Shown here: piece after piece, positions 24,599 through 36,132 of the stretch
How the letters are laid out: the number at the start of each line of letters is the position of its first letter
Position numbering within the stretch: the stretch's first letter is position 1
Assembly: GCA_023159155.1 (NCBI GenBank)
Contig: JAJNNX010000038.1
Span: 124,001-188,000, forward strand
Direction of reading: 5' to 3'
DNA length: 64,000 bases
Source of the DNA: Ustulina deusta
Taxonomy: Eukaryota > Ascomycota > Sordariomycetes > Xylariales > Xylariaceae
The notes under the pieces: model-generated
Told to the model about the DNA's origin: nothing
The model's database searches: none
What the model saw: only the letters and a program-made list of their open reading frames with translations
Program-made: the position numbers and the translations under genes

Positions 24599-25729
24599 TA
24601 ATGCTTGATACCTCTTGATTTCAGCGGTTTATGGGCGGGATATGGAGCACGGGGCGTAACGAGAGGTAAGGGGATATGGGTGTTCGGGTTGGATTTAGAC
24701 CAGCTATCGGTCTTGGAGAGCTTGAAGAGAGAGAGGGGGGAAGAGACGTAACACTCATGCACGCAAGTACACACATGCACATACATATATATACGTATAT
24801 ATATATTTGACGAATTTTAAATCATACAACTGAACAGAATTGAATACCTTGCCCCTATTTACCCCTACAATCCCCCATCGAAGGAGGCAGCCGGTGTTTA
24901 GAAAACAACAATCTAGATCATGCCCTCCAGGTTCTATGTAACTTGAACGAGCTAACTGAGGCGTGTTGGTGAGTTTATGGTGTTTGAAGTCTACTATGCA
25001 CACAGCAGCGTAATTGGGCATCATCATCGTGTGTCCTTTAGACCGATGACCTCGAGGCTTGATTCCCACATTTTACTATTTCGCTAAGCAGGAACCATCT
25101 GTTTCATATACCTTAGAATAGTATAATGGGTGTAATATCCATCCTATAATAAAACCCCTTGTGTTTTCGTACCAGTGAAGTCATCGACACGGCTAGTTTC
25201 GACGGACAGACTATAGAGGAGGATGAAGCGTCCGTCCTCAGCCGTCTACGGTCTTCGCTGCAAAGCCTATCGCCAAGTCCTCGAGAGCGCACGGTACGAG
25301 TGCCGGGATTGCGTCAATATCTTGAATCTGTGCGCGGACGGTGGTGCTGTATGTAACAGAGTGTTTACCAAGACCAAGACACAAATAGGGGAACCATTGA
25401 TTTTGAATGCTTTTAGATAATTCGATACAGAACTACCTAGAGCGAACAGTAGGTTCAATTAAGGAAGTAATTAATATTGGGGTCGTTTTTTTTCTTGTTT
25501 TGTCTACTTCAAGAATAAAGAGGCCGTCTTTTGGTCTAGACTGAGGTTGTTGGGGTTTTCCTTGCTTTTGAAACACCTATATATCACGCTTATGTGTCCG
25601 AGTGCAGCTCCATCCATACCAACTAATCAATCAATCATCCATTCGCCACAAAATCAATCCAGAATGCCCGGGATCGCAAGATATGTGGCCATCCTTGCGA
25701 ATGAAAGTCTGATTTTCGAGGCCCGCAGG
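24599..25729. other. Intergenic between convergent genes
   Basis: 1.1 kb serving as 3' flanks of the secreted-protein gene (+) and the isomerase gene (-). An ACATATATAT-type repeat lies at 24770-24808. ORFs at 24755-25458 are short, overlap on both strands and have no recognisable content. Confidence 0.45.
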
Positions 25730-27193
25730 TTAGACCGTTGTTCCATTGCTATGGTCTTCCACTTCGCAGAACGCTTTGAAAGTGGTAAATGTATCGTCTT
25801 GCTCGCCTTCTGATTCCATGACGAGTTCTGCCGTGGCCCCGACGAAGAAGACGTAGCCTGCCTTGATCTCCTCGGTCTTAGACCCGACTGAGATCTTACC
25901 TTTACCACCAGTGCAAATAATGATACTCGGGCCATCAATCGGATCAAAAGTTACTTTGGAACCATTGCCCTTTAGGACGGTCATGACGACGCTAAACTCG
26001 TCGATAGGGGGGTTATACAGTGTCGCCTCGGATCCTGAGCTATATGCGGCGCGGTTTAGAACTGCATAAGGATAATCGGTGGGAGACATCTTTTGCTCCT
26101 CGATCGGCGCGTAGTTATATGTCAGCATGTTGACCAAGTTTTGGACATCCTTGAACTTGGGAGTAAAGCCTGCCCGCACCACATTGTCGCTCGCGGCCAT
26201 GCATTCGATGATGTCACCTGACACGTAGGCGTGAATGTCGTCAGCCTTTAAGAAAAGTGCCTCGCCGGGAGATAGCGCGATATAGTTGAGGAAAAAGAGG
26301 ACAAATAAACCGATGTCGTCGGGGAATTGCTGATTAAGTCTGGTAACGAGCCGAGCCATGGTCTCTCCGCTTGTAGACTTAGTACCACCATCAGCAAAGT
26401 CGGCACCTTTGCTATCGGCCTCAGAGATGAGAGACTTGGCGGCGGACGCCACCTCCTCGGGAGAAGACTGCATCAACGCGGAAAAGATAGAGCGGAGGGC
26501 ACGCTTGTTTTGCTCTTCGGAGCGGCCGTCACTTTCCTGTCCCCTAACGGTGCCGATGAATCCCTTTGACACGTCCTCGCCGACAAGCTGGCGCAGGGCC
26601 GGAACACTAGCGAGGAAGTGGGCAATCTCGCCGAGAGGGCGGAAGCCGCATAAACCCTCGAAGTCGGTGATGGCAATGGCCATCTCGGGCTTGTGGTTAT
26701 CATCGGGGTAATTCCTGGGGTCGTTGGCGTGCAGCTTCTCTGCGAGCTTCTTGTTCGGATGTGCCTGGATGGAGAGTGCCTTGTTGATGGAGAGCACCTT
26801 GAAGAGGAAGGGGAGCTTGAGACCATATCGTGCTCTGACAGACGGACCCAGGAGCATGGTATTGGACTCGACGAGATCGAGCAGATTCCGGCCGGACTCG
26901 AGATCCTTGGATGGGTTGGAGGGATGAGTTCCCATCCATAACTGGACACCGGTTCCACATCAGCAGTGGTTTTACGAGACGATTCTCAAGGTTTCGACAG
27001 AGGAGAGTGAGGAGTGAGAGTTGCATGGGCATGTGAAACGCACCTCGGCATAGGGCTTCTCGGACTCGATGGTCAGATTATCTGAGGGGGTAGCAGCGGC
27101 GAACTTGGCGGCCGCCGAGTCAGAGCCAATCTTGCCCCAGTCGTACGAATTCACGCCACACTGAAGGCGGAGCAGAGGGACTGGTAGAACCAT
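25730..27193 (-). CDS. pmi1: Mannose-6-phosphate isomerase, type I
   Basis: Zinc enzyme interconverting fructose-6-phosphate and mannose-6-phosphate, feeding GDP-mannose for glycosylation and cell-wall mannan in the cytosol. Exon 1 is 27044-27193 (50 codons, [20 protein letters not shown], ends PYAE). A phase-0 intron runs 26942-27043 (GTGCGT to CCAG). Exon 2 is 25730-26941, starting LWMGTHPS. 453 residues, a normal length. Zinc and active-site segments seen: [12 protein letters not shown] (Gln/His), [12 protein letters not shown] (His/Glu), [20 protein letters not shown] (His) and [12 protein letters not shown] (substrate Arg). The middle region [15 protein letters not shown] is the helical insertion usual in fungal enzymes. 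No anomalies. Family assignment is firm. Confidence 0.95.
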
Positions 27194-29053
27194 GGTCGAA
27201 GTGTATGCTGCGTCAATTTCCTCGCCCGTTGGGTGACGTGTGCGGCGGACGCAACGGCCAGAGGAGAGCGAGATGTTGTTGCGGGAGGGATTGGACTATC
27301 TCGAAGCAGAGGTCTGGCAAGGAGGCAAGGACGGCGACAACAACAACAAACAAGAGCTCAGTCGATCCTCATAGAGGGGGACCTCTCTCCAATAAGGTAG
27401 CTGTTCAAGCAATCAAATGAATTGTTGTGCGAGCTTAGCTATATGCATCTAGCTTGGTCAACAGATTGGTGATTGCTGTCCCGTCGTGATATAACAGTCG
27501 TGGCTTAAGTTGGCAAATGAGAAAACAAGGCAGAAAACACGACCGGCAAATGGAATGTGTAGGAGCTGCAGTGGACGTAACCTGGGTGGTTACGTAATTA
27601 CACCAGGGGGCATGACAGGTTGAAACTTGGAAGTTTCGAGGTTACCTCTATGTAAGTGTGTAAGTACATCCATCTTGATACTACAGAGCAAAGCTGCTCT
27701 CCATGTACCTACATATCTAGGCGAGGTAGGTAGCTACAGGCTCACTTACCCCACCATCGTGGTGACCTACTGCCAGCTCCGTGAGGTACGCATCTGTCGA
27801 TTGAGGGGTAGCTACAGTAGGTACACCTTACCTACTTAGGTAAGGTGGTATGTAAAATGTACATGAGATACCTACCTACCTAACAAGCCTATAGGACAGC
27901 GTTGCGTGTGTCTAAGAGCTCCCCACATCATTCGAAAACACGTTTCCTAATTTGGCGACCGCTCTCCTTTACGAGGTGTCTTTAATCTACCAAGGCAGGT
28001 TAGATAAACTAAGGACTTTATACCGGTTTTAGCCAATTGGGATGGGGCTGGAAACTCTCCAACAGCATCATTCTCATCTGCACAACAAAACACCACCAAA
28101 GAAGCAAGTTGACATCGACAGGACTTTGTGTGTTGGCTGATTCCCAGGTGGGTTCCTATTTATCTACCCAATTCGATTTACCTAGCCCTCCCCTTTGGTG
28201 TTTTGAACGCTGGTAGTATTTTCTCTTGCTCCGTTTGTGCCATTCCCTCTTGATCTACCTCCAGCGAAAACTCGCTGCGTATACAACAGCGTTCACTATC
28301 ATGTGCCTCGTGTCCGCCCCTCAACGCTTTGACACATACTAACAAACAACTACCTAGGCAGTAATTCGCTCTTTTTCCTCTCTCCTTCTATTCTACGCTT
28401 TCTATTCCTCTCCCGCTGTCTCCTCGCTGCAATCAGTCAGCCCAGGCCCAGACCACGTGCACGAGAGAGCTTCACGTTCATCTGTCCCTCCTAGATACTC
28501 GCCTCTTATCCAAACCACCTCCCCTAATTACCATCGCGCCTATCTCTGTGCTCTGGCTCGCCGTCCATCTTCTGTAGCCGGGAGCCCAGTCATTTCGAAC
28601 CCTTCCTCTTGCTATATTCAAGTTGTGTAAGTAGCTCGGTCAACCCTTTCTATTAGATAGTTTTCTACTTAGTCTGCCATGAGCCCATTCATCCATCTAT
28701 TACTCTAGACACTCTGTCTCATCAGAACCCGTTTATCTCTCTGCCTGTCTGTTTCGTGCCGAGCCTTAATTGTGTATCAGCACATTACTCAACTCATTCA
28801 TCTACAACCCCATGAGATGCCCTAGGGCTTCCTTTATGTATTTGTTCCCATCTGGTTCGGATTCTCTCGTTGTTATTGTCATTGCCATTGTCATCATCGT
28901 AATAACGGCGTCCCTACTCTTCCACGATCTATCTCCGAGTATATCGACCAAATGAATACACACACTGACAATAAGGACAAGGCCTCGCCGTCCATTGGTC
29001 TGTTACAGCGCCCCTTGCCAAGCTTGGGCCCGTCCACGTCACCCGTAGTGGCC
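27194..29053. other. Divergent upstream region of pmi1 and sgf29
   Basis: 1.9 kb. 27690-27890 is dense in TACCTA/TAGGTA units. 28340-28760 is pyrimidine-rich (CTCTCC, TTCCTC), typical of a long fungal leader. A donor-like GTAAGT at 28628 after TTGT may open a leader intron for sgf29. An in-frame upstream ATG lies at 28952. Confidence 0.45.
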
Positions 29054-30105
29054 ATGTCATCACGCGGGAATCAGCGCAGGGGGCCTAATCGCAACAGTGA
29101 GATAAGCCAGCATGGTGAGGAACTTGCCGCATGGAAAGAAATCAAAGATCAGTTGCCCGGGCTCATCGACATGTTCAACCAGAGTTCGTCCAATACGGCC
29201 GCCATATATGAGCAGGACAAGCTATGCGCCGAGAAAAAGAAGAACAACAGTAAGTGCACTTATGTTGTGCTATCATGTTGTACCAATCGTGCCAACAACA
29301 ACAACCAGCTCTGACCCAGGATGACCTCGACAAGCTTGATCAACTCTCCCGCCAAGGGGTCAAGTTCAATGAATCGACAGCGCAGGCCTTCAAAGAGAAG
29401 ATGGAGAAGATCAGGGTATTGCGTGCCATTGCGAAGCACAACGAGGAAACCCAGGAAGCGACGACAACTTCCCGCTTAGGGGGACAACGCAAAGACCCGT
29501 GGGACTTCAATCCGGACGACTCGCCTATGCCTTCTCCCAACCCCAGCGTGTCGCGACGCATGGGTGGCGGCGGAGGTAGCAGTAAGGGGGATCGCAGTGA
29601 TTCCGTGCCGCCCAAATTTCCGGATCGGTCAACCCCGGCTGCAAAAGCCGGTAGTGCTGAGCCACAGCCTGGGCCTGCTACCAATCCAATCCGCACTAAG
29701 CAGATCTTTGCCAAGGACGACGAGGTGGCATTCAAACCTAAGCCGACGGGCAGCGAACTGACGGATTGGATCCTCGGGATCGTCCAGGAAGTACGTGGTG
29801 AGGGTAAGTCTCGGAGATATAGGGTCCTCGACGCCGATTTCGACGAGAATCAGAATCATCATCAAAAAGACTTTAGAACTAGTGCGAGCAGTATGATCCT
29901 CATTCCTAGGGAGGGCACCGTGTTGCCGCCACTGGATGAAGGCAAGGTTGTTCTAGCTCTCTATCCAAATACGACGACTTTTTACAAGGCTGAGGTGATG
30001 GGCATGGACGGGAGCGAAAAGGTCAACCTGAAATTTGAGGGTGAGGAGAGCAGTAACACGATGCAAGCCGTCACTCGTCGACATGTCGTTGAATATCGAG
30101 CCTGA
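29054..30105 (+). CDS. sgf29: SAGA complex subunit Sgf29
   Basis: Histone-reading subunit of the SAGA acetyltransferase complex; its C-terminal tandem Tudor domain binds H3K4me2/3. Exon 1 is 29054-29249. A phase-1 intron runs 29250-29308 (GTAAGT to CCAG). Exon 2 is 29309-30105. 330 residues from ATG 29054 (MSSRGNQRRGPNRNSE, good GCC context). An in-frame ATG at 28952 would add 34 residues; I prefer the internal one because orthologues begin this way. Residues 25-130 form a coiled coil (AWKEIKDQLPGLI, AQAFKEKMEKIRVLRAI). A Pro/Ser/Gly linker follows. The Tudor module runs from DEVAFKPKPTGSELTDWILG through RRYRVLDADFDE and ASSMILIP to VVLALYPNTTTFYKAEVMG. Confident. Confidence 0.92.
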
Positions 30106-30363
30106 TGGCATGTAATCTTACTCAGCAGCAGTCTTTGTCATGATTCTTCCTTGTTTTGGCCTATTGACTATGTTCTTTGGATGGTTTACGGCGTTAAGTC
30201 TGGGTAGCACGCTATAGCGGCTGTCCATAACTCGGGGTGAATGGTATTTGGGGCGTTAATTGAATTGAAATCATATGATGCTATCACTACGGTTACTGTG
30301 ACCGGCTTCCTTTTTAATGCCAGATAAACTTGACCTATGTTAACCCTCATTCTATATGCCGAC

Positions 30364-30500
30364 AAGAATAAGATAAATAGGTATAAATATAGGGATGAAT
30401 AAAGGTATAAATAAAGGTATAAGTACCTACTATAAATGGATATAAATAGGTATAAATGGGTATAAATAGGTCTATAATAGGCTTAAAGGTATATAAAAGA
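30364..30500 (+). repeat. Degenerate tandem repeat with TATAAA cores
   Basis: Imperfect repeat of about 10-13 bp, roughly AGGTATAAAT, with about ten copies and spacer variants. Seen directly in the sequence. Confidence 0.75.
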
Positions 30501-30775
30501 ATAAATCACCGAGTTAAAATTTACCTGCCTAGAGTAGTACAGGGTGGTAGCGGCAGGTAGCCTAAAGCACCGGCCCTGCGAAGTCTGTAGTCTACCTATA
30601 TTAGTCTGGACGGGACCTAACAATAGATGGATGGATAGATGACATCACTCGCGAAGTGCTTCACCACCTCGAACCATAGATAATGCATTGTAATACTCTA
30701 TTCTAGACATGGGCAATTCCCAAGTTAGCTCGCTCGACGCGGAGAAAGAAAGCCAAAAAGTCTAAAGTTACCATA

Positions 30776-30806
30776 CAACAGCAACAACAACAACAACAAC
30801 AACAAC
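30776..30806 (+). repeat. (CAA)n microsatellite
   Basis: Ten CAA/CAG-type triplets, one interrupted by CAG. Confidence 0.9.
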
Positions 30807-31233
30807 GTGCTGTAATTCCGCGACTGTATGCACATGAACAGAGGGCCCCCTGGAGAGGAAAATCGCCGTGGCCGACGGCGGAGAGCAGACATCTCCACTC
30901 TGTGCCCCCTTCCAAGAGGAGGAGGAGGAGTCGGTACGAACGGGACTGGCCGCACATGCATGCCTCGAAAGGGAAAAGCGAGTGGGCGGAATGGAGACGG
31001 ATGGATGCTCGGTTGGGCACCGACGTAACCTCGGCGTGCGTCCACGACCGAACGCACTCCAGCATCAGAATTGCATCTCGCAACCCCTTTACTTTTTTAT
31101 CTTTCTCTTTCTATTTTTACTTTTATTTTCCGTTTTATTTTTATTTTATTTTTTAGCGTGCAGTGGGCTCCGTTGCGGGAAAAAAAAACACCCCGATCAC
31201 TCCATTCCGTACCCCCCCGACCTGCCTCCCACG

Positions 31234-33475
31234 ATGCCCCTCACGACGCCGTCCGTGTTCCCGCCGGCTTCGGACACCTTCGCCAAGTTCGCCAGCCGGC
31301 GCAGCGTCGTGCACAGCACCAAGGGCATCGTCGCGTGCACGCAGCCCCTGGCCGCCAAATGCGGCATCCAAGTCCTCGATGCGGGCGGGAATTGTGTTGT
31401 AAGTACCGTACCCTCCTAACGAACATTGAGTTTGTTTCGCATGTGTGTAGAAGAGAAAAAAAAAAAGGGAAACAAAAAAGGCAGAAAGAAGTAAATAAAT
31501 AAACGAGCACTCTTACTGATAAATTTTGGGGCATATAGGATGCAGCAGTCGCTGTTGGTACGTCAGTCCCGTGATTGAGACGCCGTGTAGTCGGCATTGC
31601 CTCCATTCGTCTGCCTGCCCCATGGCGCTCGCTGACGTCGTCCCACCCCTGAGAACAGCCGCGGGCCTCAACATGACGGAGCCCTGCTCGACGGGCATCG
31701 GCGGCGACATGTTCTGTCTGTTCTACGACGCGGCGACGAGGAAGATGTCGGCCCTCAACGGCTCGGGCCGGTCGGGCGGCAAGTGCACGCTGGAGACGAT
31801 CCGGCGCTCCCTCGGCATCCCCGACGGCCAGCTCGGCAGCATCCCCATGGACAGCGTGCACGCCGTCTCGGTGCCCGGGGCCGCCGCCGGCTGGTGCGAT
31901 GCCGTCGCTCGCTTCGGCAGCGGCAAGCTGACCATGGAGCAGATCCTCGCGCCCGCCATCGAGCTCGGCGAGAACGGCTTTCCCGTCTCCGAGGGCGTTG
32001 CCTTTTGGGTCAGTGTGCCCCGAAAACGATCCATGCCCCCCCCCCCCCCCCCTCCCTCCCCTTCACATATCCATCGAGCGACTGCCGCCGCCGCCGCAGA
32101 CGGACAGACCCATGTCGGGACAAAGTACCGGGCTAACGTGACGCAGTGGGATCGCTCCGAGCCGCTTCTCCGCCGCGCCTCGCCGAACGGCAGCGAGATG
32201 CTGAAGACGGATCCGTCGGCGCTCGGCGGCGTGCGCGCGCCGCGCGCGGGCGAGATCATGAAGAATCCCGCCCTGGCCAGCACCTTCCGGGCCCTCGCGA
32301 CCGCGGGCAAGGCCGGGTTCTACGCGGGGCGGGTGGCCGAGGAGCTCGTCAGGGTGGTGCGCGACCTGGGCGGGCATCTGGAGCTGGCTGATCTCGCGCA
32401 CCATCTCGAGGTGGGCAGCGAGCCCGTGGATGCGATATCGCTGCGGTTCCGCGGGCAGAACGTGGCGCAGGCGGTGCGGGACCGCATCGCGGATCCCGCG
32501 ATGCAGGGCACGAACCCGGACCTCGGGCTCGAGGTCTGGGAACACCCGCCCAACGGGCAGGGCATCGTGGCGCTGATGGCGCTCGGGATCCTCGAGGAGC
32601 TGGAGCGGGCGGGGAGGATCCCGACGTTCGGGCCCGCCGACTTCAACACGGCGCCGTACCTGCACGCCGTCGTCGAGGCGCTGCGCATCGCCTTCGCGGA
32701 CGCCAGCTGGTTCGTCACGGACCCCAACGTCGAGCGCGTGCCCGTGGCCGGCCTCCTGTCGCGCGAGTACCTGTCCGCGCGGGCGCAGGCCCTGTTCTCG
32801 GCCGAGCGGGCCGGCGCCCTGCCCGAGCACGGGATGCCGTCGTCGCCGGCGCACCAGAGCAGCGACACGGTGTACTTCGCCGTGTCGGACCGCGACGGCA
32901 ACGCCGTGTCCTTCATCAACAGCAACTACGGCGGGTTCGGGACGTGCATCATCCCCCGAGGGTGCGGCTTCACGCTGCAGAACCGCGCCGCGAACTTCAG
33001 CCTCGATCCCGCCGGCAGACACCCCAACGTCCTGGCGCCGCGCAAGAGGCCCTACCACACCATCATCCCCGCCGCCGTCACGAATCTCCACGACGGCAGC
33101 CTGCACTCCGTGTTTGGCGTCATGGGCGGTTTCATGCAGCCGCAGGGCCATGTCCAGGTGCTCCTCGGACAGATCGTCGGGGGGTTGAACCCGCAACAGG
33201 CACTGGACGCTCCGCGCGTGTGTATTGGGGCTGGGATGCCGGAAGATGGCAAAGTAATCGACGCGAAAGTGTTTGTCGAGGAGGGCATGCCGGAGGAGAC
33301 AATCGAGGGGTTGCGGATGTTGGGCCACGATGTTGCCGTCCTGAAAGGAATGGCCAGAGCAAAGTTTGGTAGAGGTCAGATCATCCGCTGGACGACCGAC
33401 CCTGTCGAGAAGGACATAGGCGTTTGGTCTGCGGGTAGTGATATGCGTGGTGATGGCGCAGCATATCCGCAGTGA
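31234..33475 (+). CDS. ggt: Gamma-glutamyltransferase
   Basis: Ntn-hydrolase-fold enzyme that cleaves or transfers the gamma-glutamyl group of glutathione and related peptides. Four exons: 31234-31398, a 19-nt micro-exon 31539-31557, 31659-32008 and 32147-33475. The join [28 protein letters not shown] restores the conserved N-terminal block and all phases close. 620 residues. The third intron is 138 nt, a multiple of three, and open in frame, so its retention would insert 46 residues with a proline run. The nucleophile is Thr419 in SSDTVYFAVSD, the start of the small subunit after autocleavage. GGFGTCIIP and GGLNPQQALDAPRVC follow. No signal peptide is visible, so an intracellular form is likely. 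Strongly G+C-biased third positions create long antisense shadows. Confidence 0.92.
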
Positions 33476-33855
33476 ACGTTGCGTGCACAAAACTACAAGA
33501 GAATGATCTCGCAGGATAATAGTACACGTATTATAAAATATCACATAGGGGTCTTGGCCATACCATCAGGTTGATAGGATATCAATGAAATTGAGGACCA
33601 GCCGTGGACCAAATACCCAAGGACCTAGGATTCAACCGGTCAACAAAGACATATTAATAAATTAGTAGAGAAGAGGAAAATGTAAATAGAGTTCTCGCTT
33701 CATTTATTTTGATCTACTACCAAGTAAACCTCAGTATCTAGCTACTGCTTTAGCATTATAAAGCTATGCAGTCAAGTCTTCAGTCCACCGCAAGTCTATG
33801 CAATAAATGCATGCTATCTGTTGCTATTGATAGCTTTAGGATTTCACCGTTTCTG
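33476..33855. other. Short 3' flank between ggt and krs1
   Basis: 380 bp, A+T-rich, between convergent genes. No further feature seen. Confidence 0.5.
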
Positions 33856-36132
33856 TTAATTCACCTTGAGATTGGCAAGGTTCTCGGATGCCTCGGCAGT
33901 ATCCTTAACCGAGGGCTCGACTACATCCCTCATCAACGGAAACGTCAACACCTCCTTAATGCTGCGTGGTTGTTAACTTCCATCAAATCACAATCCCTCC
34001 ATGGAATTTACTCACCTATACTGATCTGTTAAGAACATGACCATCCTGTCGACCCCTAATCCAAATCCACCGGTGGGTGGCAGGCCAAATTCAAGAGCTT
34101 CGCAGAATGTCCTTTGAACAGAATTAGTGATTAATCCAAATGGAATTGGGCACTTAAATCATACTCATCGATGAGCTGGGCTTCTAGATCTCCCTTGTCT
34201 TTATCCTTTGCCTGTTCCATAAAACGTGCCCTCTGATCTATGGGATCGTTGAGTTCGGTGTATGCATTTGCTATTTCTTTGGTGCAAACAAAGGCCTCGA
34301 ATCGCTCGCAAATTCCGGGGACCGCACGATCAGCCTTGGCCAGAGGTGACATGCTTGTATTGAATTAGCGATTGTAACTGCTTTTCTAGGGGCTTTGGGC
34401 TTACATTTGGGGGTGGCCTGTGATAAAAGTAGGCGAGATGCAGCGAGACTCGATGAACTCTCCCACGAGCTTATCAATCATTCGCGACGTTGTCACCGGC
34501 GGCGAGCAGGGGATATTCAATCGTGCTAGCAGCTTAACGAAGAATTCATGAGTTTCGTCAGTATGGAACTGATCCGCAGCGGGGAATTTAGTTTCGGTAG
34601 CCTTTTCAAGAGCAGGTATCATATTCACCCGCGGCCACGGCCGCTCCCAGTTGATAGAATACTCTTTTCCATCCTGAGTGTGGTAGAGGGTCTGATAAGA
34701 ACCAGTGACGGCTTTGACAAGCCCACTGATCATCTCTTCCGTAATATCCATCAAGTCGTGAACATCGAAAAAGGCGCAATAGAACTCGAGAGTAGTGAAT
34801 TCAGGGTTGTGAGTGAGGTCAATGTCTTCGTTTCGAAACTGTCGTCCGATCTCGTAAACACGTTCAAGACCGCCTACAACAAGCTGCTTCAGATAGAGTT
34901 CCGGGGCAACTCGCATGTAGAGTTCCATGTTCATATCATTGTGGAAAGTCTTGAACGGCCTAGCTGTTGCGCCTCCTGCAATCTTGTTCATCATTGGCGC
35001 TGTGGAGTGTCCGAAGTCAGCAATTGCGATAAATTGCACCGTATTCAACAAAAGTTCCAAGAACGAAAGGGCAGTGAGCGTGAAAGAATGAAGTATGGAG
35101 ACTACGTACTCTGAACCTCAAGGAAATCTCGATCGTTTAGAAATTGCCGAAGGTATCCGATGATCTTAGATCTTCTGGCAAATGTAGTGCGGGTTGCGTC
35201 GTTTATGATGAGATCCAGATATCTTTGTCGATATCGTTGCTCCTTATCTTTCAGGCCGAAATGACTGGACGGAATTTGGTGGAGGCAGGGTGTGAGAAGA
35301 ATGACCTCACGGGCGAAGATGCTCAGCTCGCCAACGTCGCGCCTCTTGGGGTTTGTGCGACCGGGATACCCAACAACTCCTATCCACTACAGTGGAGGAG
35401 TTAGTAACGCGAAACTCGTTGAGTGTATGGGCAGTAAAATGTATCCTGTGAGTACCCCTTTCGACAAGGAGACAAGGTGCCAAGGCAGAAGGGGCGGATG
35501 TATGGTATGAACAAGGCATGAAGTCGCTCTGGATGCTACTCACGTCTCCCCGTCTAAGGTGGTCATGCTGTTCAGCGAACGGCATGCCCGTGGCCTCCTT
35601 GGCATCGCACACAATCTGGATGGACACGCCCTCGGCTTTGCAGTCGTAGAATCGCAGCGACGCGCTAGAAGAACGCTGGGCCATAATGCGCACCCCGACC
35701 CGAATTTCGACATCCTGGCGGCTCTGGCCCGATTCGACGCTTTCGTGCTCTGTGACGAAGGAGGCAAGTCTCGTGTTGACGTGGAACTTGTGGGGGTACG
35801 GGTTGATGTTCCGCTCGTTTCGCAGGCTGTCGATCTGCTTGCAGCGCAGCTCGAAGTATTGCTGGCAGCTCGTGTCAGTAGAGTACGAGGCGTGCGCATT
35901 GTCCTTTACTGACATTTGGGTTCAATTCATCCTCGGGATTGCCAGGCTTCTTGGCTTGCGTCGTGGGTTGAGTCTTCGCCTTCTCTTCCTTGGCCTTCTC
36001 CTTCTCGCGCTGCTTCGCGCGCCTCTTGAGCTCGGTCTTGGAAATCTTCTCTCCAGTCACAGGGTCGTCGTAGAGCTTCTGGGCCTGCTCAGATTCCGCC
36101 GCCGGGTTGTCGGGGCCTTGATTGGAGGCCAT
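33856..36132 (-). CDS. krs1: Lysyl-tRNA synthetase, cytosolic, class II
   Basis: Charges tRNA-Lys with lysine in the cytosol. Seven exons: 35914-36132, 35544-35861, 35110-35386, 34405-34999, 34165-34353, 34016-34111 and 33856-33961. All phases close to 599 residues, normal for the fungal enzyme. Residues 1-75 are the Lys/Glu-rich tRNA-binding extension ([16 protein letters not shown]). An OB-fold anticodon-binding domain follows ([33 protein letters not shown]). Then come class II motif 1 ([16 protein letters not shown]), motif 2 ([14 protein letters not shown]), HPQIMSPLAK and motif 3 ([15 protein letters not shown]). The C-terminus is short and acidic (ENLANLKVN). Six introns make it the most intron-rich gene here. 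No mitochondrial presequence is seen. Convergent with ggt. Confidence 0.95.

Larger units (their letters stand above)
30106..31233. other. Intergenic region with two tandem repeats
   Basis: 1.1 kb between two + genes. It holds the TATAAA-bearing tandem repeat (30364-30500), the CAA tract (30776-30806) and a T-rich stretch (31085-31160) just before the next start codon. ORFs on both strands at 30703-31083 arise from the CAA repeat and are not believed. Confidence 0.5.

Noticed and set aside
32063..33544. 493-codon ORF antisense to gamma-glutamyltransferase
   Set aside because: Shadow created by the high G+C third positions of ggt; Arg/His/Gly-rich, no domain.
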